The notes under the pieces are model-generated. The model worked only from the letters and a program-made list of their open reading frames with translations, searched no databases and was not told the DNA's origin. Shown piece by piece: positions 44,991-54,392 of a stretch of DNA of 64,000 bases. The translations under genes were made by a program, and so were the position numbers. Numbering within the stretch: the first letter of the stretch is position 1; each line of letters opens with the position of its first letter. The stretch comes from Mesorhizobium sp. RMAD-H1 (GTDB taxonomy: Bacteria; Pseudomonadota; Alphaproteobacteria; Rhizobiales; Rhizobiaceae): contig NZ_JACHWN010000001.1 in NCBI RefSeq assembly GCF_014191375.1, positions 868,001 to 932,000 on the forward strand, read 5' to 3'.

Positions 44991-45953
44991 TCATAATGAT
45001 ACGAGGTCGAGGGCGCTGCGGACGATTTCCGCCCCCTCATTCCGGCCGCAGACGATCCGGATGGAAACCGCTTGCCGGTTGCCTGCCGCATCGACAATGC
45101 GCTCCGCCTCGGCTTGGGACGGCGCGAAGGCGAAGCCGGTCGGCCCCCACGAGCTCTGGCCGATGCCGGCCGCGCCGGCTGATTTGAGTGCTTCCAGCGT
45201 TGCCTCAACGGCCTTGCTGGTGAAGGCGCCGCCCTGGGCAGGGGAGAAATAGGCGCCGATTTCCGTCTGCACCGCCTCGATGGATTTGCCGAAGGCGGAA
45301 ATGTCCCGTTCGATGAGGGCAGGCATGACACCCATCAGCACCTGCCGGCAGATCACGGCGGAACTGGCGTCCGGAAAGGCGGGCAGGGTGCGGAATGCCT
45401 CGATCTCCGCCTCGCCATGGATACCCTGCGTCGTCTCGTCGAGGACGAGAAGGACGCGCCACGCCTCGGGAAAGGGGATATGGGTGATGACCGTGGGCGG
45501 CTGGTCCTGACGGAACCGGCCGGCATCGACGATCAGCCCGCCCTTCTCGAAGGCGGCGATGCCAATGCCCGATCGCGTCCCCCGGCCAAGCAGCAGCGCA
45601 TCGCTGCGGCTATCGAGCGGCAGCCTGTGCAGGGTGCGCAGCGCCGCGGCGACGGCGAGCGCGATCTGCGTGCCTGAACCCAAGCCCGCATGACGGGGGA
45701 TGGTTCGGTGGATGACGATGCGATGCTGCGCCCGGATACCGAGATGCGCGCACAGACGGGCCAGATGCTCGGCGACGCGGTCGCGCTCATCGCCCTCGAC
45801 GGAGGTTTCGCGGGCGCGGGAAATCGTCAGTTCCGTTGCTATGTCTTCGAGCGGCAGGCCGATGCTGCCGAAGCGGCCGCCATCCTTCCTCGGCATGTCG
45901 AGAAAGCCGAGATGCAGCCGGGCAGGGACTTTTATGGAGACAGAGTCCGACAT
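44991..45953 (-). CDS. mptG: Beta-ribofuranosylaminobenzene 5'-phosphate synthase (GHMP fold)
   Basis: This 320 aa protein joins p-aminobenzoate derivative and phosphoribosyl diphosphate in the first committed step of H4MPT side-chain synthesis. The GHMP-type fold shows VSIKVPARLHLGFLDM at the start, RTIPRHAGLGSGTQIALAVA at about residues 85-104, LLLGRGTRSGIGIAAFEKGG and GIGQSSWGPTGFAFAPSQAE near the end. It is the first gene of the minus-strand operon ending with the CitG-like gene and is divergent from the carbinolamine dehydratase across 112 bp. Confidence 0.93.
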   Translation of the reverse strand: MSDSVSIKVPARLHLGFLDMPRKDGGRFGSIGLPLEDIATELTISRARETSVEGDERDRVAEHLARLCAHLGIRAQHRIVIHRTIPRHAGLGSGTQIALAVAAALRTLHRLPLDSRSDALLLGRGTRSGIGIAAFEKGGLIVDAGRFRQDQPPTVITHIPFPEAWRVLLVLDETTQGIHGEAEIEAFRTLPAFPDASSAVICRQVLMGVMPALIERDISAFGKSIEAVQTEIGAYFSPAQGGAFTSKAVEATLEALKSAGAAGIGQSSWGPTGFAFAPSQAEAERIVDAAGNRQAVSIRIVCGRNEGAEIVRSALDLVSL

Positions 45954-46065
45954 TCGTTCTCGTATAGCTTGAACGCATTTTTCAAAAGTCGGGCCCTGAC
46001 TTATGATATCGTCTTTCGATCAGGACGCAAGCCGGGTTCCGGAGAATTGCAGGAGGATTTCCGTA

Positions 46066-46461
46066 ATGGCCGATCAGAGTGAAGCGAAGCCCAAGGCGAA
46101 AGTCTATTCGGAGGAGGAGATCGTCGCGCGGCTGCAGAAGGAACTGCCGCACTGGCGTTATGAGAACGGCTGGATCCGCCGCAAATACAAGACGCATGGC
46201 TGGAAAGGCACGCTGATGGTCATCAACACGGTGGGGCATCTGGCGGAGGCCGCCTGGCATCATCCGGACCTCAAGGCCTCCTACGCCTGGGTCGAGGTCA
46301 TCCTGATGTCGCATGACGCAAAGGGCATCACCGACAGGGATTTCGATCTGGCGCGCAAGATCGAGGAGGTTGTCCAGTGGCAGCCCGGAAAAGAGGGCGG
46401 CGCGCTCACCGGAACGCCCGCCTCAGACCAGCGCTTCGCCTATGTGAAATATGACGATTGA
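46066..46461 (+). CDS. Pterin-4a-carbinolamine dehydratase family protein
   Basis: This 131 aa protein has a DCoH/PhhB fold with IVARLQKELPHWRYENGWIR and the catalytic-site LAEAAWHHPDLKASYAWVEV (His-His-Pro). It is longer than the usual 95-110 aa by an N-terminal tail and a C-terminal extension. No phenylalanine hydroxylase is nearby; such genes recur in H4MPT clusters and are thought to help pterin synthesis. AGGAGGA at 46051-46057 serves the ATG at 46066. It leads into the fhc genes after 85 bp. Confidence 0.88.
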   Translation: MADQSEAKPKAKVYSEEEIVARLQKELPHWRYENGWIRRKYKTHGWKGTLMVINTVGHLAEAAWHHPDLKASYAWVEVILMSHDAKGITDRDFDLARKIEEVVQWQPGKEGGALTGTPASDQRFAYVKYDD

Positions 46462-46546
46462 TGCCGCGATATTTCACGCGGCAGAGGGTTCACATTTCAC
46501 GAAAATTGGCTAAGGTTCGTAGCGGCACCAGAAAGTTGCGGGATTT

Positions 46547-47635
46547 ATGTCGGTTGCATGGGTCGGCAGCCAGGCAGTACTTTTATCAGACGCAATTCAG
46601 CATGCTGCAAAGCTTCTGGCGTCCAGCCGCTGCCCGGTGATTTCATTCGATGCGGATGTGCATGGCACCCGCAGCGTCATTGCTTTGGCCGAAAAGCTTG
46701 GCGCAGCCTATGATCACATCAGGGGCAGGGAACTCGTCAACGAGATCGCGCTCTTCACCGAATATGGCGGCATGTTCACGACGCCGGGCGAGGTGCGCCG
46801 GCGGTCCGACCTCATCGTCCTCGTCGGCGATCTTCCGGCCGTCCATCACGATCTGATCCTGTCATGGGCGTCCGCGCCCGCCGATCTTGCGGACAAACAG
46901 TCGCGTCGCTGGTTTCATCTGAAGGCAAACCGGTCGGTTCCCGACAATACAGGAACGGATGAGGTTTCTCGAAAAGTCAAAGCAACAGCCCTTTCCGCCG
47001 AAGGCGCTTCCCTCGGCACGGCCGTGGCGCTGTTGCGGGCCGGCCTTGCTGGCCGGCGCGCGGCCGTTTCACTGGCCAATCTCGACAAGCTCAGGAAGGC
47101 GCTGGCGGAAGCCGCATTCCCGGTCTTCGTCTTTTCCGGCAATGCCGAGGAGCCGATGAGCCTTGCCATGCTGCAGGGTCTCGTTGCCGATCTCAACAAG
47201 GCGAAGCGCGCCGGCAGCCTTTTCCTGCCGGCGGACGATGACGCCTGGGGGGCGGTGCTGACTTGCGTTTGGGCGACAGGCTTTCCGCCGCGCACCGGCT
47301 TCCCGGGCGGCGCGCCGGTCTATGATCCCCGGCGCTGGGATATAGAGCGGATGCTGCGGGAGAAGGAGGCGGACCTGCATCTCTGGATATCGGCGCGGGA
47401 TGGTGCGTCGCCTGCCAAGCGAAGCGGGATCCCGCTCGTCGCGCTCGCGCGCACCGCGAGCCCGATGCCGGGGGCGGCCGTCACCATTTCCGTCGCGGCT
47501 CCGGGCATAGACCATGACAGCGTGAGTTATTCGAGCCGCATCGGCACCTTCAGGGCGGCGCGCGCCAGCGCTCCATCGGACAGGCCGGAAATCGCCGGCG
47601 TCGTCCGGGAACTGGCGGAGGCGCTGCCATGCTGA
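46547..47635 (+). CDS. fhcB: Formyltransferase/hydrolase complex subunit B (FwdB-like)
   Basis: This 362 aa protein is homologous to the FwdB/FmdB subunit of formylmethanofuran dehydrogenase (VISFDADVHGTRSVIALAEK, FTEYGGMFTTPGEVRRRSDL, VYDPRRWDIERMLREKEADL). Bacterial FhcB is shorter than the archaeal form and is thought to lack the redox cofactors, so the complex hydrolyses formyl groups to formate. It is the first of fhcBADC and overlaps fhcA by 7 bp. Confidence 0.9.
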   Translation: MSVAWVGSQAVLLSDAIQHAAKLLASSRCPVISFDADVHGTRSVIALAEKLGAAYDHIRGRELVNEIALFTEYGGMFTTPGEVRRRSDLIVLVGDLPAVHHDLILSWASAPADLADKQSRRWFHLKANRSVPDNTGTDEVSRKVKATALSAEGASLGTAVALLRAGLAGRRAAVSLANLDKLRKALAEAAFPVFVFSGNAEEPMSLAMLQGLVADLNKAKRAGSLFLPADDDAWGAVLTCVWATGFPPRTGFPGGAPVYDPRRWDIERMLREKEADLHLWISARDGASPAKRSGIPLVALARTASPMPGAAVTISVAAPGIDHDSVSYSSRIGTFRAARASAPSDRPEIAGVVRELAEALPC

Positions 47636-49272
47636 TCCGGCTGAAGGGCGGCGAGGTCATCGATCCCGCCAATGATGCGAAAGGGGGCGCCAGCGCCAGG
47701 CGGGACCTGTGGATCGAAGACGGCTTCATTATAGAACGGCCGGAGGGCAGGCGCGCCGACCGGACCTATGACGCGTCCGGCTGCATCGTCATGGCGGGCG
47801 CGATCGACATCCATTCCCATATCGGCGGCGGCAATGTGAACACGGCGCGGCTGCTCCTGCCGGAACACCACGCCGCGCATCTGCCGCGCCCGGCGGCGAC
47901 GCCGCTTGCCAATGCCGGCTGGTCGACCTTCACGACGGGTTGCCTCTACGCGCAGATGGGCTTCACCACGGTGGTCGAGCCCGCCATGTCCCCTTACACA
48001 GCGCTTCACACCCATCTGGAACTGGCCGATATCCCCATCATCGACAAGGCGACGCTCACCATCCTCGGCAATGACGATTTCCTGCTGTCGCTGATCCGGG
48101 ACGGAAAATCGGCCGATATGGTGGATGATTATGTCGCCTGGACGCTCGCCGCGACGAATTCGCTCGGCGTCAAGGTGATCAATGCGGGGGCGGCGGCCGC
48201 CTTCAAGGAGAATGTCCGCTCCTTCTCCTTCGACGATGTGGTGCCCGCCTATGGGGTCAGCTCGCGCAGGATCGTGAAAACGCTGCAGGCCTCGGTCAAC
48301 CGGCTGGGCGTGCCGCATCCGCTGCATGTGCATGCCAATAATCTCGGCCTTGCCGGCAGCGCCGACACTGCGTCGGCCACCATCGATGCCACAGAGGGCG
48401 TGCCGATGCATCTCGCCCATCTTCAGTTCTATGGCTACGGTACTGAAGGTAAAAGGAAATTCTCCTCCGAAGCCGCCCGGCTGGCGGAGCAGGTCAACAG
48501 CAATCCGGATGTCACCATCGATGTCGGCCAGGTGATGTTCGGCCAGACGGTGACGATCTCGTCCGACGTCACGCGGCAGTTCCTGGCGATCGGCAACGCC
48601 AGCCCGAAAAAGACCGTCATCATCGATGGCGACGGCAATGGCGGCGGCATCGTGCCTTATCGCTATAAGGAGAACTATTACGGCTCGCTGCAATGGGCGG
48701 TGGGGCTGGAACTTTTCCTCCTCATCAACGACCCCTGGCGCGTGTTCTTCACCACCGACCACCCGAACGGCGCGCCGTTCACGGCCTATCCCGAACTCTT
48801 CGAACTGCTGATGAGCCGCAATGCCAGGGAGGCCAAGGCGGCGGAGCTCAACGCATCGGCGCTCGAACTGACGACCCTTCGTTCGATCAGCCGCGAATAT
48901 ACGCTGGAGGAAATCGCCATCATGACACGCGCCGCTCCGGCGCGGCTTTTGGGGCTGAAGGATCGCGGCCATCTCGGGCCGGGCGCCATCGCCGATATCG
49001 CCGTCTACCGCAGGGGCAGGGACATCGCGGCCATGTTCCGCGAGGCGGCGTTCGTCTTCAAGAATGGCGATCTCGTCGTCGAGAACGGCAAAGTCGTCAA
49101 TTTCCGCTGGGGCAGGGCCCTGCGCCTCAAGCCGGAGCCTGACAAGGCGATGGTGCGGCGGATGCAGGCCTATCACGAGGAGCGTTACGGCCTTTCGCTC
49201 GACTGGTTCACCTTTCCCGATAGCGCGCTCAAGCGGGACGAGCCTTTCGCGGAGGTGCCATGCAACCGCTGA
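47629..49272 (+). CDS. fhcA: Formyltransferase/hydrolase complex subunit A (amidohydrolase)
   Basis: This 547 aa amidohydrolase-fold protein hydrolyses formyl-methylofuran to formate. MLIRLKGGEVIDPANDAKGG opens the small domain; the metal site MAGAIDIHSHIGGGNVNTAR is at about residues 55-74. HVHANNLGLAGS supplies later metal His residues and INDPWRVFFTTDHPNGAPFT the catalytic Asp region. GHLGPGAIADIAVYR ends the catalytic part. It is closely matched to FwdA/FhcA and overlaps both neighbours. Confidence 0.96.
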   Translation: MLIRLKGGEVIDPANDAKGGASARRDLWIEDGFIIERPEGRRADRTYDASGCIVMAGAIDIHSHIGGGNVNTARLLLPEHHAAHLPRPAATPLANAGWSTFTTGCLYAQMGFTTVVEPAMSPYTALHTHLELADIPIIDKATLTILGNDDFLLSLIRDGKSADMVDDYVAWTLAATNSLGVKVINAGAAAAFKENVRSFSFDDVVPAYGVSSRRIVKTLQASVNRLGVPHPLHVHANNLGLAGSADTASATIDATEGVPMHLAHLQFYGYGTEGKRKFSSEAARLAEQVNSNPDVTIDVGQVMFGQTVTISSDVTRQFLAIGNASPKKTVIIDGDGNGGGIVPYRYKENYYGSLQWAVGLELFLLINDPWRVFFTTDHPNGAPFTAYPELFELLMSRNAREAKAAELNASALELTTLRSISREYTLEEIAIMTRAAPARLLGLKDRGHLGPGAIADIAVYRRGRDIAAMFREAAFVFKNGDLVVENGKVVNFRWGRALRLKPEPDKAMVRRMQAYHEERYGLSLDWFTFPDSALKRDEPFAEVPCNR

Positions 49273-50180
49273 ACCGCTCCCTGACCCGCAATGACATCGT
49301 GATCGACGATACGTTTGCCGAAGCCTTCGGCATGCGCGCCACCGCCATCATCATCACCGCGCCGACGCTGAAATGGGCGCGTCAGGCGGCAACGACCATG
49401 ACGGGTTACGCAACCTCCGTCATCGGCTGCGGCTGCGAGGCGGCTATCGACCTCGACCTGCCGCCGTCGAAGACGCCGGATGGCCGCCCGGGCTGTCGTG
49501 TCATGCTTTTCGCCGTCAGCACGGACGAGTTGCAGCGGCAGTTGAGAAACCGGGTCGGCCAGTGCGTGCTGACATCGGCGGGCAGCGCCTGTTTCGCCGC
49601 AATGGAGGGCGGCACGCCACTCAATCTGGGCGCTTCGCTGCGTTATTTCGGCGATGGCTGGCAGATTTCGAAGAAATTCGGCGGCAGGCATTACTGGCGC
49701 ATCCCCGTCATGGACGGCGAGTTCCTCTGCGAGGCGACGACGGGAATGACCAAGGAGGCGGTCGGCGGCGGCAACTTCCTGCTGCTCGCGGCAGACGCGG
49801 AGAAGGCGCTTGCCGCCGCTGAGCGGGCCGTGGCAGCCATCGGCAAGATCCCCGGAACCATCATGCCCTTTCCCGGCGGCATCGTGCGCTCCGGATCGAA
49901 GATCGGCGCCAAATACAAGGGCATGACCGCCTCGACCAATGATGCCTTCGCACCGACGCTGCGCGGCGTGGTGAAGAGCGAACTCGGCCCGGACACCAAT
50001 GCCGTTCTGGAGATCGTCATCGACGGCGAGACGGACGAGGCCTTGTCCGCCGCCATGCGCGCAGGACTGAAAGCCGTGATCGATCTCGGGCCGAAGCGCG
50101 GTGCATTGCGCATCAGCGCCGGCAATTATGGCGGCAAGCTCGGCAAGTTCCATTATCATCTGAAGGATCTCCTGCCATGA
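49260..50180 (+). CDS. fhcD: Formylmethanofuran:H4MPT formyltransferase subunit D
   Basis: This 306 aa protein transfers the formyl group from H4MPT to methylofuran in the complex. Conserved stretches include IDDTFAEAFGMRATAIIITA, ATSVIGCGCEAAIDLDLPPS, TPDGRPGCRVMLFAVSTDEL, CVLTSAGSACFAAMEGG and IMPFPGGIVRSGSKIGAKYK. The ATG at 49260 overlaps the fhcA end by 13 bp, and its stop overlaps fhcC by 4 bp. Confidence 0.97.
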   Translation: MQPLNRSLTRNDIVIDDTFAEAFGMRATAIIITAPTLKWARQAATTMTGYATSVIGCGCEAAIDLDLPPSKTPDGRPGCRVMLFAVSTDELQRQLRNRVGQCVLTSAGSACFAAMEGGTPLNLGASLRYFGDGWQISKKFGGRHYWRIPVMDGEFLCEATTGMTKEAVGGGNFLLLAADAEKALAAAERAVAAIGKIPGTIMPFPGGIVRSGSKIGAKYKGMTASTNDAFAPTLRGVVKSELGPDTNAVLEIVIDGETDEALSAAMRAGLKAVIDLGPKRGALRISAGNYGGKLGKFHYHLKDLLP

Positions 50181-50992
50181 AAGGGCTGACCTTCACGCTC
50201 CGCGCCGAGCCGGAGGAACGGCTCGACCTCTCGGCACTCACGCCTGAAAAGCTCGACGGCATGAGCGTTGCCGAGGTCGCGAAGCTGCGTATCGGCACCG
50301 GCCGGCGGCCGGCACTCGTCGGCGACATCTTCAGGATCACCGGCAAGGATGCCTCCCGCATTGCCTTTGACGGCGGAAGCCCTCGCTTCGACGGGGTTGG
50401 CACGGGAATGAGCGGCGGCACACTCTATGTCTCGGGCGATGTCGGTGCTGAGGCCGGGCGAAGGATGACTGGCGGGACGATCGTCATCGAAGGCGATTGT
50501 GGATTCCATGCCGGTTCCGGAATGACCGGCGGGAAGCTGGAAATTCATGGTCATGCGGGGGATTACCTCGGCGGGCCGCTCGCCGGGGAAATGCTGGGCA
50601 TGCAGGGTGGCGTGCTGATCGTCCGTGGCAGGGCGGGGCACTATGCCGGCGACCGGATGCGCCGTGGCGTCATCGTCATCCTGAAAGGCTGCGGCGACTA
50701 TGCCGGCAGCCGCATGATCGCCGGCAGCATCGCCGTCAGGGGCAGGGTCGGCGTCATGCCGGGCTATATGATGAAGCGCGGCTCGCTGCTCTTCGATCGG
50801 CGGCCGGAGACGCTCTCGCCGACCTTCATCGATTGCGGCCGGGCGGATATCGCCTTTTCCGGCCTCTTCGACCGCTATCTGATCGATGAAGGGATTCTCG
50901 ACAAGCCGCTGTTAGGCCCTCGGCCCGGAAGATATGGCGGGGATATTGCCGTGCTGGGGAAGGGGGAAATCCTGTTCCGCATGGGGCGGTGA
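50177..50992 (+). CDS. fhcC: Formyltransferase/hydrolase complex subunit C (FwdC-like)
   Basis: This 271 aa right-handed beta-helix protein has many Gly-rich turns: MSGGTLYVSGDVGAEAGRRM, TGGTIVIEGDCGFHAGSGMT, GGKLEIHGHAGDYLGGPLAG and MRRGVIVILKGCGDYAGSRM. It scaffolds the complex, as FwdC does, and shares the fold of glutamate synthase C-terminal domains. It is the last gene of fhcBADC, just before a RIME-like repeat. Confidence 0.95.
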   Translation: MKGLTFTLRAEPEERLDLSALTPEKLDGMSVAEVAKLRIGTGRRPALVGDIFRITGKDASRIAFDGGSPRFDGVGTGMSGGTLYVSGDVGAEAGRRMTGGTIVIEGDCGFHAGSGMTGGKLEIHGHAGDYLGGPLAGEMLGMQGGVLIVRGRAGHYAGDRMRRGVIVILKGCGDYAGSRMIAGSIAVRGRVGVMPGYMMKRGSLLFDRRPETLSPTFIDCGRADIAFSGLFDRYLIDEGILDKPLLGPRPGRYGGDIAVLGKGEILFRMGR

Positions 50993-51002
50993 ATATTACG
51001 AA

Positions 51003-51114
51003 TGCCCCTCATCTGCCTGCCGGCATCTTCTCCCCGCACGCGGGGAGAAGAAAGAAGCGGCGACGTCGATGACCCCTCTCCCTGCTTGCGGGGAGAGGGT
51101 AAGGGTGAGGGGCA
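51003..51114. repeat. RIME-like mosaic repeat, copy 4
   Basis: It begins TGCCCCTCATCTGCCTGCC with a CTTCTCCCCGC/GCGGGGAGAAG hairpin, then CCTCTCCCTGC/GCGGGGAGAGG, and ends TAAGGGTGAGGGGCA. It fills the space between the convergent fhcC and paoC genes. Confidence 0.88.
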
Positions 51115-51116
51115 CT

Positions 51117-53408
51117 TCAAATCAGCTTCTCCAGCGTGATCGGCAGGTCGCGCACGCGCTTGCCCGTCGCGTGGAAGACGGCGTTGGCGATTGCCGGGGC
51201 GACGCCGACGATGCCGACCTCGCCGACACCCTTGCCGCCCAGCACCGAGGCATGCGGATCGGGCACGCCGACCGAGATCACCTCGATATCGGGAATGTCG
51301 GCATTGGTGGCGACGAGATAGTCGCCGAGATTGTTGTTGATGACGCGGGCGCGGCGCGGATCGACGAGCCCTTCTTCCAGAAGCGCCTGGCCGATGCCCA
51401 TGATGATGCCGCCCTTCCACTGGCTCTCGACGAGCTTGGGATTGTAGAGCCGGCCGCAATCGAAGGCCGAGACCACGCGGGAGACGCGCACGGTGCCGAA
51501 ATCCTCGTCGACGCGCACCTCGACGAAATGGGCACACCAGCTGTGCATCGAATAGTCGCCGTCGGTCGGCGCGCGCATGAGCGACATGGTCGTCCAGGCC
51601 TTCAGGCGTCCCTCGTCATTGGCGAGCGCCTCGGGCAGCGTGTCCCGCTTCACCTCGATCCGGTCGCGGCCGAGTTGCACCATCAGCTCGGCGATGGAAA
51701 TGGCCGGCCCGTCGCCGCGCGGCGTGGCAATCAGGCCATCGGCCACCGACAGCGTGTTGGCGCCGCTGTCCCGGAAAGGCGAGTTCGGATCGTTGAGCGC
51801 CAGCGCGATCAGCTCCTCGCGCGCGGCCGATGCCGCCTTGTGGACGGCGCCGGTCATCACGCCGGCGAGCATCGAGCCGCCGGCGACGGCCGCCCCCGGC
51901 ATCGAGGAATCGCCGAGCCTGACTTCTACCTGATCGACCGGAACGCCCAGCGCTTCCGCCGCCGTCTGGGCGAGGATCGTATAGGTGCCCTGGCCCATAT
52001 CGATCGCGCCGCTGATCACCTCTACCCTGCCGTCCCTGCGGATGGCGATAAGCGCCTCGCCATAGGCGCGTATGACGGGGAAGGTGCCGATCGCCACGCC
52101 CCAGCCGACGAGCGCATGGCCGTCGCGCATCGAGCGCGGCTCGGGGCTGCGCCGTGACCAGCCGAAGGCCTCCGCGCCCGCCGTCAGCGCTTCGCGGAGC
52201 TGCCGCGTCGACCAGGGCTTGCCTGATTGCGGGTCCTTCTCGGCGTAGTTTTTCAATCGCAGTTCGACCGGGTCGATGCCAAGGGCATAGGCCAGTTCGT
52301 CCATGGCGCTTTCGATGCCGAAGGCGCTGGGGTTCTTGCCCGGCGCGCGCAGCGCCCCCGGCGTCACGGTGTTGACCGGCACCAGCCGGTTCTCGGAGGA
52401 GAAATTCGGGACGGCGTAGAGAAGCGGCGTTGCGGCGCCTGTGTTCTCCACCCATGTCCCGACCATCGAGGTTTCATTGGCGCCGCGGTGGACGATCGCC
52501 TGCAGCACGCCGTCTTCGCTCGCGCCGAGTGCGATCTTCTGGCGCGTCGCCGCGCGGCCGCCATAGGCTGTGAAGGTCTGCGGCCGGGTGATGGCGAGCT
52601 TCACCGGCCGGCCGAGCCGCTTCGCCGAGGCGGCGGCGAGCGCGCCGTAGAAGGATGCGCTCGCCTTCGAGCCGAAGCCGCCGCCGATGAAGGGCGAGAT
52701 CAGCGTCACATTTTCATAGGGCAGCCCGAACCATTCGGCATAGGAGCGCGCCATGCCGTGCGTCCACTGGCTCGGCTCGAAGATGGTGAGGCGCTCGCCT
52801 TCCCAGGCGGCGGTGAGGCCGTGCGGCTCGATCGTCACGTGATATTCGCGCGGCGTGCGGTATTCGCCTTCGACCCTGACCGGGGCGGCGGCAAGTGCTG
52901 CCTCGGCGTCGCCCCAGGTCACGGTCAGATTGTCGACGAGATTGCCGTCGCCGGCCCTGGGATCGTCGAGGCCGGCGATTGCCTGCGCCTCCTCATAGGT
53001 GACCTTGACGAGGGACGCCGCCGCAGTCGCCTGTTCGAGCGTCTCCGCCACGACGACGGCGACGGCCTGGCCGTTGAAGGCGATCTCCGGGACGAGGGGG
53101 CGATAGCTGCCTTCGGCACGGTTGCCGAACCAGTCGGAGGCGGTGGCAAGGCCGAGATTATCATCGGGCGTGAGCACGAGGAGAACGCCGGGCGCGGCCC
53201 TGGCTGCAGCAATGTCGATCCCCGTCACCCGCCCGGCCGCGATCGTGCTCGGCACCAGCACGGCGTAAGTGAGATTTTCGAGCCGGTGCTCCAAGGCATA
53301 GGTGGCGCCGCCGGTGATCTTCAGGCGGCCGTCGATGCGCGAATGGCGTCCGCCGATGCCGCTGCCATCGGAAGCTTCGCCACGCTGTCTGGTTTCGAGA
53401 ACGGTCAT
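51117..53408 (-). CDS. Molybdenum aldehyde oxidoreductase large subunit, PaoC-like
   Basis: This 763 aa xanthine oxidase-family subunit binds molybdopterin cytosine dinucleotide. It shows RHSRIDGRLKITGGATYALE at the N-terminus, SPFIGGGFGSKASASFYGAL (Gly-rich Mo-cofactor loop), GALRAPGKNPSAFGIESAMD and VISGAIDMGQGTYTILAQTA. The active-site Glu is in GGKGVGEVGIVGVAPAIANA near the C-terminus. PaoABC oxidises aromatic and other aldehydes to acids. It is the last gene of a three-gene operon and overlaps paoB by 4 bp. Confidence 0.92.
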   Translation of the reverse strand: MTVLETRQRGEASDGSGIGGRHSRIDGRLKITGGATYALEHRLENLTYAVLVPSTIAAGRVTGIDIAAARAAPGVLLVLTPDDNLGLATASDWFGNRAEGSYRPLVPEIAFNGQAVAVVVAETLEQATAAASLVKVTYEEAQAIAGLDDPRAGDGNLVDNLTVTWGDAEAALAAAPVRVEGEYRTPREYHVTIEPHGLTAAWEGERLTIFEPSQWTHGMARSYAEWFGLPYENVTLISPFIGGGFGSKASASFYGALAAASAKRLGRPVKLAITRPQTFTAYGGRAATRQKIALGASEDGVLQAIVHRGANETSMVGTWVENTGAATPLLYAVPNFSSENRLVPVNTVTPGALRAPGKNPSAFGIESAMDELAYALGIDPVELRLKNYAEKDPQSGKPWSTRQLREALTAGAEAFGWSRRSPEPRSMRDGHALVGWGVAIGTFPVIRAYGEALIAIRRDGRVEVISGAIDMGQGTYTILAQTAAEALGVPVDQVEVRLGDSSMPGAAVAGGSMLAGVMTGAVHKAASAAREELIALALNDPNSPFRDSGANTLSVADGLIATPRGDGPAISIAELMVQLGRDRIEVKRDTLPEALANDEGRLKAWTTMSLMRAPTDGDYSMHSWCAHFVEVRVDEDFGTVRVSRVVSAFDCGRLYNPKLVESQWKGGIIMGIGQALLEEGLVDPRRARVINNNLGDYLVATNADIPDIEVISVGVPDPHASVLGGKGVGEVGIVGVAPAIANAVFHATGKRVRDLPITLEKLI

Positions 53409-54388
53409 GCCGCACCTCCCATATTCAAAATGGCGCGCGCGGCGACACGCGGCGCAAGCTCGATCTTGTAATGATTGCCGCCATGATTGGCCGCGCCTTC
53501 GACGGCGAGAAGGCTCGCGCGTCGCACCGCTTCCGGCTCCAGAACCTTGCCCTTCAGCGCGTTTTCCACGGCGCGGGCGCGCCAGGGCTTGGTGGCCACG
53601 CCGCCAAGCGCCACGCGCAGATCGCGGATCGTGCGGCCATCGGGCTCCAGCTCGATGCCTACCGCGGCACTGGCCGCTGCGAACTCATAGGATTGCCGGT
53701 CGCGCACCTTCAGATAGGTGGAACGCCGCGCGGCAGGTGAAGCGGGGATGGTGATCGCGGTGATCATCTCGCCCGGCTCGATCGCATGCTCCTTCTCAGG
53801 CGTGCCGCCCGGCAGGAGGAAGAAATCGTCCACCGCCATGCTGCGTCCGCCCAGATGGACCATGGCATCGAAGGCGACGAGCGCCACGGCGAGATCGCCG
53901 GGATAGGTGGCGATGCAGGCGCCGCTGGTGCCGAGGATGGCATGATTGCGGTTGACGCCGCCGATCGCCGAGCAGCCCGAGCCCGGGGCGCGCTTGTTGC
54001 AGGCGGAAAAGGCCGCCGGATCGCGGAAATAGGCGCAGCGCGTGCGCTGCATCAGATTGCCGCCGATCGTCGCCATGTTGCGGATCTGCTGTGATGCCGC
54101 CTGCCACAGCGCTTCCGAAACGGCGGGGAAATGGGCGCGGATGCCGGCATCGTCGGCGACGCGGCCCATCCGGGCGAGCGCGCCGATAGAGGCGCCCTCC
54201 GCATCGACGCGGATATCGTCGAGGCCCTTGAGATGGCTGATGTCGACGACCCGTTCCGGCTCCATCACACCGCATTTGGCGAGGTCGAGAAGCGTGGTGC
54301 CGCCGGCAAGCAGCATGGCGGCGGGCAGGGCGGCGGCGTGGCGCGCCTCGTCCACCGAACCGGCACGATGATAGGAAAAGTCTCTCAT
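53405..54388 (-). CDS. Aldehyde oxidoreductase FAD subunit with [4Fe-4S] site, PaoB-like
   Basis: This 327 aa protein has the FAD pyrophosphate loop LPAAMLLAGGTTLLDLAKCG at about residues 21-40 and NMATIGGNLMQRTRCAYFRD at about 105-124. The run CAYFRDPAAFSACNKRAPGS followed by GCSAIGG supplies cysteines typical of the extra [4Fe-4S] cluster that sets PaoB apart from xanthine dehydrogenase FAD subunits. ATG 54388 gives the normal length. It lies 4 bp after paoA. Confidence 0.92.
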   Translation of the reverse strand: MRDFSYHRAGSVDEARHAAALPAAMLLAGGTTLLDLAKCGVMEPERVVDISHLKGLDDIRVDAEGASIGALARMGRVADDAGIRAHFPAVSEALWQAASQQIRNMATIGGNLMQRTRCAYFRDPAAFSACNKRAPGSGCSAIGGVNRNHAILGTSGACIATYPGDLAVALVAFDAMVHLGGRSMAVDDFFLLPGGTPEKEHAIEPGEMITAITIPASPAARRSTYLKVRDRQSYEFAAASAAVGIELEPDGRTIRDLRVALGGVATKPWRARAVENALKGKVLEPEAVRRASLLAVEGAANHGGNHYKIELAPRVAARAILNMGGAA

Positions 54389-54392
54389 GATG

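Noticed and set aside
28558-51114. Short palindromic repeats as a CRISPR array
   Set aside because: Copies are kilobases apart, palindromic and mosaic; there are no regular spacers or cas genes.
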